16,753 bases of DNA from an uncultured Collinsella sp. (GTDB lineage Bacteria; Actinomycetota; Coriobacteriia; Coriobacteriales; Coriobacteriaceae). The stretch covers positions 1 through 16,753 of the forward strand of contig CAUAGV010000015.1 in the NCBI GenBank assembly GCA_958428675.1. Direction: 5' to 3'. Positions 11,182 through 16,753 of the stretch are shown here, piece by piece (position 1 is the first letter of the stretch; every line of letters starts with the position of its first letter). The notes under the pieces are model-generated. The model saw only the letters and a program-made list of their open reading frames with translations. It ran no database searches and was not told the origin of the DNA. The position numbers and the translations under genes were made by a program.

Positions 11182-13410
11182 ATGGAGCAATCGAGCCTGT
11201 TTGGTGACGGTGTGGATATCGATACCAAAACGCCCGCGAGCGCGGATGCCGCCGCACCGACCGACGCCCATGCCCAGGCGGCAGCGCGCGCGGCCGAGCT
11301 GCGCCATGAGCTCGATTACCATGCGTACCGCTACTACATGCTTGACGCACCCGAGATTACGGACGCCGCTTTCGACAAAATGCTCGTTGAGCTGCAGGAG
11401 ATCGAGGCGACCTACCCCGATTTGGTGACGCCCGACAGCTATACCCAGCGCGTGGGCGGCTACGTGAGCGAGCAGTTTACGCCGGTCACGCATATGGCGC
11501 GCATGTATTCCATGGACGATGCCATGGATCTGGACGAACTTGACGCGTGGCTCCAGCGTGCCGAGGATGCGCTCGGTGCCGGCAGTGTCACCTATACCTG
11601 CGAGCTTAAGATCGACGGTCTGGGTGTGGCGCTTACCTACCAAAACGGCACCTTTGTGCGCGCCGCCACGCGCGGCGACGGCACCACGGGCGAGGACGTA
11701 TCGCTCAACGTCCGCACCATCAAGGATGTGCCCATGCATCTGTCCGAGGCGGCGCTCGCCCACATGGGCGCCGACCGCGAGCGTACCATCGAAGTGCGCG
11801 GTGAGGTCTACATGCCCAAGGGCAGCTTCGTGCGCCTAAATGAAGAAGCCGATGCCGAGGGCCGCGATCCCTTCGCCAACCCGCGCAACGCTGCCGCAGG
11901 ATCCTTACGCCAAAAGGATCCAAAGGTTACGGCGCGCCGCGACTTGGCCACCTTTATCTACGCCATTGCCGATACCGACCCGCTGCACGTCCACAGCCAG
12001 CGCGAATTTCTCGACTGGCTGCGCAGTGCCGGCTTCAGCGTCAACCCTAACGTGGCTCGTTGCGCCACGCCGGCCGAGGTTCACGAGTTCTGCGCCCAGG
12101 CACTTGAGCACCGCGGTGACCTGGACTACGACATCGACGGCGTGGTCGTAAAGGTCGACAGCTTTCAGCAGCAGCTCGACCTGGGCTTTACCGCCCGCGC
12201 ACCGCGCTGGGCCATTGCCTTTAAGTTTCCGCCCGAGGAAAAGCAGACCGTCCTGCGCGAGATTCGCATCCAGGTGGGCCGCACCGGTGTGCTCACGCCG
12301 GTCGCCGAGTTCGACCCGGTCACGGTTGCCGGCTCCACCATCGCGCGTGCCACGCTGCACAACATCGACGAGATCCGCCGCAAGAACGTGCGCGAGGGCG
12401 ACACCATCATCGTGCACAAGGCAGGCGACGTAATCCCCGAGGTCGTGGGCCCGGTGCTCGACAAGCGCCCGGCCGATTCGGTCGACTGGCACATGCCCGA
12501 GGTTTGCCCCGTGTGCGGCAGCCCCGTGGTTCACGAGGATGGCGAGGTGGCCTACCGCTGCGTGTCCATCGACTGCCCCGCACAGCTCAAAGAGCGCCTG
12601 CTCCACTGGGTGAGCCGCGGCTGCATGGACGTGGACGGCCTGGGCGACGAGATTGTCGACAAGATGATCGCCGCCGGTCTGATCCATGATGTCGCGGACT
12701 TCTACCAGCTCACAGTCGACGACATCGCCGGCCTGGACACGGGCCGCGTGTACGCCAGCTCCAACAGCAAAAAGGGCGTCAAGAAGGGCGATCCCATTCC
12801 GGTGGGCCTCAAGACGGCCGAGAAAATCATCGCCGAGCTCAATAAGTCCAAGAGCCAGCCGCTCGGTCGCGTGCTGTTTGCCCTGGGCATCCGCCATGTG
12901 GGCAAGAGCGTGGGCGAGGTCATCGCCGAGCGATTCCTGTCGATCGACAAGCTCATCTTGGCGAGCGAAGAGGATATCGCCGAGTGCGAGGGCATCGGTC
13001 CCAAGATTGCGGCGAGCGTCAAGCAGTTCCTGGCCGTGCCCGAAAACCTTGCCGTGCTGGAGCGCCTGCGCCAGGCGGGCCTGTCGCTCGAGGTCGACTT
13101 GGGCGCCGCGCATGCACAAGCCGCAGCCGACGCTGGCGTGGCAGGCGATCTCGCCGACGCCCAGCCGCTCGCGGGCCTGACGTTTGTGCTGACCGGCACG
13201 CTCGTCAACCGCACACGCGACGAGGCGGGTGCGGCGCTCAAGGTGCTCGGCGCCAAGGTTTCGGGCAGTGTTTCAAAGAAGACGAGCTATCTGGTCGCCG
13301 GCCCCAAAGCGGGTTCCAAGCTCACCAAGGCCGAACAGCTGGGCGTACCCGTGCTGGACGAGGACGCACTCGAGCAGATCTTGGCTACTGGTCAGGTGCC
13401 AGAGGCGTAA
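11182..13410 (+). CDS. ligA: NAD-dependent DNA ligase LigA
   Basis: The 742-residue protein seals nicks using NAD+ during replication and repair. Domains in order: NAD-binding Ia region (about 35-105, with YHAYRYYMLDAPEITDAAFD), adenylation domain with Lys143 in CELKIDG, OB fold, a Zn finger with Cys442, 445, 460 and 465, HhH repeats (around EGIGPKIAASVKQF), and a C-terminal BRCT domain (about 660-742). ATG at 11182 has GAAGGAG upstream. Compared with E. coli LigA (about 670 residues), it has a roughly 35-residue N-terminal extension. That extension begins MEQSSLFGDG, where QSSLF resembles a beta-clamp binding pentapeptide. The gene ends at a bidirectional terminator shared with the convergent MerR-type gene. 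Confidence 0.96.
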   Translation: MEQSSLFGDGVDIDTKTPASADAAAPTDAHAQAAARAAELRHELDYHAYRYYMLDAPEITDAAFDKMLVELQEIEATYPDLVTPDSYTQRVGGYVSEQFTPVTHMARMYSMDDAMDLDELDAWLQRAEDALGAGSVTYTCELKIDGLGVALTYQNGTFVRAATRGDGTTGEDVSLNVRTIKDVPMHLSEAALAHMGADRERTIEVRGEVYMPKGSFVRLNEEADAEGRDPFANPRNAAAGSLRQKDPKVTARRDLATFIYAIADTDPLHVHSQREFLDWLRSAGFSVNPNVARCATPAEVHEFCAQALEHRGDLDYDIDGVVVKVDSFQQQLDLGFTARAPRWAIAFKFPPEEKQTVLREIRIQVGRTGVLTPVAEFDPVTVAGSTIARATLHNIDEIRRKNVREGDTIIVHKAGDVIPEVVGPVLDKRPADSVDWHMPEVCPVCGSPVVHEDGEVAYRCVSIDCPAQLKERLLHWVSRGCMDVDGLGDEIVDKMIAAGLIHDVADFYQLTVDDIAGLDTGRVYASSNSKKGVKKGDPIPVGLKTAEKIIAELNKSKSQPLGRVLFALGIRHVGKSVGEVIAERFLSIDKLILASEEDIAECEGIGPKIAASVKQFLAVPENLAVLERLRQAGLSLEVDLGAAHAQAAADAGVAGDLADAQPLAGLTFVLTGTLVNRTRDEAGAALKVLGAKVSGSVSKKTSYLVAGPKAGSKLTKAEQLGVPVLDEDALEQILATGQVPEA

Positions 13411-13431
13411 GGCATCGATAGCCAAATTGAA

Positions 13432-13467
13432 GAACCGCCCGGAAGCACGATGCCTTCCGGGCGGTTC
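13432..13467. terminator. Bidirectional terminator between ligA and the MerR gene
   Basis: Perfect 14-bp arms GAACCGCCCGGAAG (13432-13445) and the complement (13454-13467) enclose an 8-nt loop. On the plus strand TTATTTT follows; on the minus strand TTCAATTTGG follows. The minus-strand gene's stop codon (13468-13470) abuts the stem directly. Confidence 0.85.
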
Positions 13468-14316
13468 TTATTTTGACGGGGCAACGGGCACCGTGATCTG
13501 CGTCACGTAGGTTGCTGGGTCGTCGCTGATGATGTCATCGATGAGGGCAATCTCGCGTGAGGGGCCGGCGGGTGCCAGATCGTGTTCGTGCATGTAGCCG
13601 AGCAGCTGCTCGTAGCGCGGGGCTGCTTGCCCGTGCGTGCCGCGGAAGCTTATGGTCAGGCAGCGCGCGGCAGGTCGCGTCTCAACATCGCCCAGGTAAT
13701 CATCGGTGTCATCGAGCAGAAGAAAGACCTCGTCGTAGCCATCAAAGTCACCGGCTGCCAGGCGTTCGGGCGCGATACCCACACCCAGATTGCCCAGATA
13801 GGCAAAGGTTTCGTGCTGTCCCTGCTGAAGCTGGCGGATATGCCATCCCAGCGAATAGGCGTTGGTGGGATTGACGCGCTCGTGCAGCGCGGCGCAGCGA
13901 AGTTCGGGTTCCTCGATTTCGCTAATGGTGTCGAGATCAGCATTCAAAGCGCCATGAAGCAAGGCAAGCCGCTGGTCAATCTTGCGCGACATGCGTTCCA
14001 GCTCACGCCGCTTGCGCTCAATTAACTCCTGTTGCTTGGTCAGTTGCCGTTGCATCAAATCCATATCGCGCGTAGTGACAAACTCGCGAATCTGCGCCAG
14101 CGGCAGGTCGAGAACGCGCAGGTTGCCGATGGTGTTGAGGGTGGAGAGCTGTCGCGATCCGTAGTAGCGGTACCCACTCGCCGGATCGACATATGCCGGC
14201 TCCAATAGCCCCATCTGTTCGTAATGGCGCAGTGTGCCCACGCTCAAATTGAGCAAGCGCGCCACCTCGCCAATGCGGAGCAGGCCCTCGGTGTGTTCGC
14301 TTGACATGTCGGTCAC
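13468..14316 (-). CDS. MerR-family regulator with GyrI-like effector domain
   Basis: A 282-residue protein. The N-terminal MerR winged helix (about 12-80) includes LRIGEVARLLNLSVGTLRHYEQMGLL and the wing residues YRYY. A long charged dimerisation helix follows (about 85-125). The C-terminal domain (about 135-280) resembles the BmrR/GyrI effector-binding fold, which binds drug-like ligands. The start is GTG at 14316, because AGGAG lies seven bases upstream; an ATG nine bases inside is poorly placed. It lies 54 bp downstream of the MATE transporter on the same strand, so it is the second gene of a transporter-regulator operon. The promoter at 15758-15788 has the spacing that MerR proteins activate. 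Its ligand is unknown. Confidence 0.87.
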   Translation of the reverse strand: MTDMSSEHTEGLLRIGEVARLLNLSVGTLRHYEQMGLLEPAYVDPASGYRYYGSRQLSTLNTIGNLRVLDLPLAQIREFVTTRDMDLMQRQLTKQQELIERKRRELERMSRKIDQRLALLHGALNADLDTISEIEEPELRCAALHERVNPTNAYSLGWHIRQLQQGQHETFAYLGNLGVGIAPERLAAGDFDGYDEVFLLLDDTDDYLGDVETRPAARCLTISFRGTHGQAAPRYEQLLGYMHEHDLAPAGPSREIALIDDIISDDPATYVTQITVPVAPSK

Positions 14317-14370
14317 AGGACCGCTCCTTTCGTTAAAAACAGGGGGAGGCGCTAGGCCTGCGTCGCCTCG

Positions 14371-15717
14371 CTATGCTACAAGTTTGTCAAAAGCCCCGCG
14401 GCGGTTGAGCACGGTAAATGCAATTACGCAGATGACCGCCGACAAAATCGATCCGCACGGCGAGGCGATGCCCATGGGAAACAACGTATCGGAATAGGCG
14501 TTCGACAGCAGCCAAGCGCCGGGCACGCGAATGAGAGCCACGGCCAGCACGTTGTGCGCAAAGCCGATGTAGCTCTTGCCGTATGCAGCGAAAAAGCCAC
14601 TAAAACAAATGTGGATGCCGGCAAAGATTGCATCGAAAATATAGCTGCGCATATAGCCGGTACCGGCCGCGACCACCGCGGCGTCCTTGGCAAAAAAGCC
14701 GATAAACGCCGGTGCCACCAGCCACATCAGCACTGTGATCAGGCAGCCGTACACCACCGAGATGGTCATGGCATCCTTGAGCACCTGACGCGCGCGGTCG
14801 CCCTTGCCCGCGCCGGCGTTTTGCGCCGTGAGCGCGCTGACGGTGGCACCCATGGAACTCGGCACAATGAACAAAAAGCTGATCATCTTCTCGACCAGGC
14901 CCACGGCGGCGGCGTCGACCAGGCCGCGGTGGTTGGCGATGACGGTGATAAACATAAACGCCACCTGGATGCAGCCGTCCTGCACGGCCACGGGCACGCC
15001 GATCTTAAGAATGCTGCCGAGCACCTCGGGCTGGGGGCGCAGGTCGCTGCGCTTAACGTGGATGTTTGTGCGACGGCTCTTGAGCCACACGAGCGCGAGA
15101 GCCACGCTCGCCGTCTGCGCGATGACCGTGCCGAGTGCGGCGCCCACGGGGCCGAGCCCCATGTGGCCGATAAACAGAAAATCAAGCGCGATATTAATGA
15201 TGCACGCCACGCCGATCACGTACATGGGCGAGCGCGAATCGCCCAGCCCGCGAAAGATGGCCGAAAGAATGTTGTACGCGGCGATAAACGGAATGCCGAC
15301 AAAGCAGATACGCAGGTAGGCGGCGGTTCCTTCGACCGCTTCGGCCGGCGTGCCAATGAGCGCCACGATCTGCGGACACAGTGAGAGCAGGACAGCGGCC
15401 AGCACCACCGAGACACCCATAAAGAGCGTGATGGTGTTGCCGATGGCGGTCTCGGCGCGGTCAAACCGACGCGAACCCACGGCGTGGCCGACGATAACCG
15501 TCGTTCCCATGGCCAGGCCCACGAGCGTCACGGTAATGATATAGAGCGTCTGCGCGCCGTTGCCCACGGCGGTGATGCCGGCGGCGCCGCTAAACTGCCC
15601 CATCATGTACAGGTCGGCCATGCCGTAGAGCATCTGCAAAAAGTACGAGAGCATATAGGGCAGGGCAAAGACCGCGATGGTCTTAAGGACATTGCCGCGT
15701 GTGAGGTCGTGTTCCAT
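14371..15717 (-). CDS. MATE-family multidrug efflux transporter
   Basis: The 448-residue, very hydrophobic protein has about 12 membrane helices in two related halves, the MATE pattern. Typical segments are ALPYMLSYFLQMLYGMADLYMMG near the N-terminus (quoted here only as positions 18-40 of the protein for its helix 1) and LSAIFRGLGDSRSPMYV in the middle of the first half. It exports cationic compounds or drugs in exchange for Na+ or H+ at the cytoplasmic membrane. ATG at 15717 is the only start before family similarity begins; the ribosome binding site is weak (AGAAAG). It is followed at 54 bp by the MerR-type regulator and driven by a MerR-style promoter. The substrate cannot be told from sequence. 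Confidence 0.92.
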   Translation of the reverse strand: MEHDLTRGNVLKTIAVFALPYMLSYFLQMLYGMADLYMMGQFSGAAGITAVGNGAQTLYIITVTLVGLAMGTTVIVGHAVGSRRFDRAETAIGNTITLFMGVSVVLAAVLLSLCPQIVALIGTPAEAVEGTAAYLRICFVGIPFIAAYNILSAIFRGLGDSRSPMYVIGVACIINIALDFLFIGHMGLGPVGAALGTVIAQTASVALALVWLKSRRTNIHVKRSDLRPQPEVLGSILKIGVPVAVQDGCIQVAFMFITVIANHRGLVDAAAVGLVEKMISFLFIVPSSMGATVSALTAQNAGAGKGDRARQVLKDAMTISVVYGCLITVLMWLVAPAFIGFFAKDAAVVAAGTGYMRSYIFDAIFAGIHICFSGFFAAYGKSYIGFAHNVLAVALIRVPGAWLLSNAYSDTLFPMGIASPCGSILSAVICVIAFTVLNRRGAFDKLVA

Positions 15718-15757
15718 GGGCGGGGCTTTCTGGCTTGGTCTGTTTACGTACCAGTGT

Positions 15758-15788
15758 AGTGAAAACCCTACAACGATTGTAGAGTCAA
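15758..15788 (-). promoter_or_regulatory. MerR-type promoter (19-bp spacer with palindrome) for the MATE operon
   Basis: On the minus strand, -35 TTGACT (15783-15788) and -10 TTCACT (15758-15763) are separated by 19 bp. Within the spacer lies the inverted repeat CTACAA-TCG-TTGTAG (15768-15782). An overlong spacer with a dyad inside it is the hallmark of promoters untwisted by MerR-family activators. This matches the MerR-type gene at the end of the operon. The -10 is only a partial match. Confidence 0.7.
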
Positions 15789-15888
15789 GGTTTGTGTTGG
15801 CGGCGGGGCGAAAAAGTCACGCTCGCGTTCATTTCCAATTGAATACAGGGGCGCGTCCTGCGAGCTTGGTGCCTGCACTAGCCTTGCA

Positions 15889-15935
15889 GAAATCGATTTC
15901 GGAACACTTGACACCGCCGCACGGCGCGCCATAAT
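15889..15935 (+). promoter_or_regulatory. Promoter and adjacent palindrome for the ABC exporter
   Basis: A near-consensus promoter, TTGACA (15908-15913) and CATAAT (15930-15935) with a 16-bp spacer, lies 41 bp upstream of the ABC gene. A perfect palindrome GAAATCGATTTC (15889-15900) sits just upstream of the -35. It resembles the LacI-type operators at 31-44 and 3703-3716 (12 of 14 positions over 15888-15901), but could equally belong to another regulator. Confidence 0.6.
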
Positions 15936-15976
15936 ACGTGGGTTTGCGAACAACGTTTGATGGGGGATGAACCTGC

Positions 15977-16753
15977 GTGCGCAATCTCAAGATTTTGTTT
16001 TCCTATCTGGGGGCATATCGCCGCGATGCCATACTCGGCGTGTTCTTTGTGACGGCCGAGACGGCGCTCGAGCTGTTTATCCCGGTCATCATGGCAAATA
16101 TCATCGATGTGGGCGTGCCCGCGGGCGACATCAACTATATGCTGTTGCAGGGCACGTATATGTTGGTATGCGCCGCATGTTCGCTGGTACTTGGCTTGGG
16201 CTATGCGCGCACGTCCGCCCGCGTCGCCTCGGGGCTGGGCGCTAACCTACGCGAGGCCGAGTATCGTAAGATTCAGACGCTCGCTTTTGGCAATCTCGAT
16301 GAATACGAGACGAGCTCGCTGGTCACTCGCATGACCACCGACATCACCGTGATTCAAAACGCCGTGGGTAACGGCTTCCGCCCCATGGTGCGCGGGCCGG
16401 TAAATCTGGTCATGGGCCTCGTCTACGCTTTTGCGCTCTCGCGCGAGCTCGCGGCGGTCTTTGCCGTCATTCTGCCGATGCTCGCCATCGTGCTCGGTAT
16501 CATTACCGTGCGCGTGAGCCCGCTCTACCGCCAACTCCAGACCTCGATGGACCACCTCAACGGCGTGGTGCAAGAGGACCTTACCGCCGTGCGCGCCGTG
16601 AAGGCTTACGTGCGCGCCGAGCACGAGTGCGACAAGTTCGACACCGTCAATACCGAGCTCGCCGGCACGGCGACCAAGACCTTCGGCACCGCCGTGCTCA
16701 ACCTGCCGGTGTTCCAGCTCTCGATGTACGTGGCTGCGCTCTCGATCCTGTGG
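15977..16753 (+). CDS. ABC exporter, permease domain (partial, runs off the right edge)
   Basis: The first 259 codons of a type I ABC exporter are present. GTG at 15977 is forced: an in-frame stop lies at 15968-15970, and GGGGGA is upstream. The membrane domain is clear, with helices at about residues 19-40, 55-76, 136-153 and 156-175. It has the intracellular-loop motifs NLDEYETSSLVTRMTTD (106-122) and LNGVVQEDLTAVRAVKAY, typical of BmrC/YheI-type half transporters. The ATP-binding domain lies beyond the window. It diverges from the MATE operon, making an efflux neighbourhood; such exporters often come as two adjacent half-transporter genes. The substrate is unknown. Confidence 0.9.
   Translation, partial: MRNLKILFSYLGAYRRDAILGVFFVTAETALELFIPVIMANIIDVGVPAGDINYMLLQGTYMLVCAACSLVLGLGYARTSARVASGLGANLREAEYRKIQTLAFGNLDEYETSSLVTRMTTDITVIQNAVGNGFRPMVRGPVNLVMGLVYAFALSRELAAVFAVILPMLAIVLGIITVRVSPLYRQLQTSMDHLNGVVQEDLTAVRAVKAYVRAEHECDKFDTVNTELAGTATKTFGTAVLNLPVFQLSMYVAALSILW

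Overview
The window is about 16.8 kb of mostly GC-rich bacterial chromosome with actinobacterial features: an OmpR-type regulator resembling actinobacterial GlnR, GTG starts, an NAD-dependent DNA ligase and a type I glutamine synthetase-like protein. Gene content and style suggest a gut Coriobacteriia member such as Collinsella. That assignment is recalled family knowledge plus inference; no database was consulted.

Layout, left to right. (1) Positions 1-4842 hold a ketodeoxygluconate (hexuronate or pectin breakdown) locus: an FCD-type GntR regulator, KDPG aldolase (kdgA) and KDG kinase (kdgK) on the minus strand, and a divergent LacI-type regulator. Two near-identical promoter-operators (31-81 and 3690-3754) share a LacI-type palindrome. 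The left one points out of the window, so another member of the regulon probably lies just beyond the edge. The gaps in this part are packed with long inverted repeats, including two copies of one 63-67 bp hairpin element flanking the GntR gene. (2) Positions 4896-7080 hold a glutamine synthetase-family gene followed by a GlnR-like regulator. The synthetase-like protein has lost several metal-ligand residues of true GSI enzymes, and a GlnR-box-like motif lies upstream. (3) Positions 7212-9292 hold a tight three-gene cluster with visibly lower GC: a secreted papain-fold cysteine peptidase with a propeptide, a small membrane-anchored protein and an exported protein. The last two are unrecognised. 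(4) Positions 9465-13467 hold housekeeping genes: a membrane-anchored HtrA protease and LigA, each ending in a strong terminator. (5) Positions 13468-16753 hold an efflux locus: a MATE transporter with its MerR-type regulator on the minus strand behind a classic 19-bp-spacer MerR promoter, and, diverging from it, the start of an ABC exporter cut by the window end.

The main candidates for something new are the active-site-substituted glutamine synthetase paired with a GlnR-like regulator, and the lower-GC secreted peptidase trio. The hairpin families around the sugar-acid locus come next.
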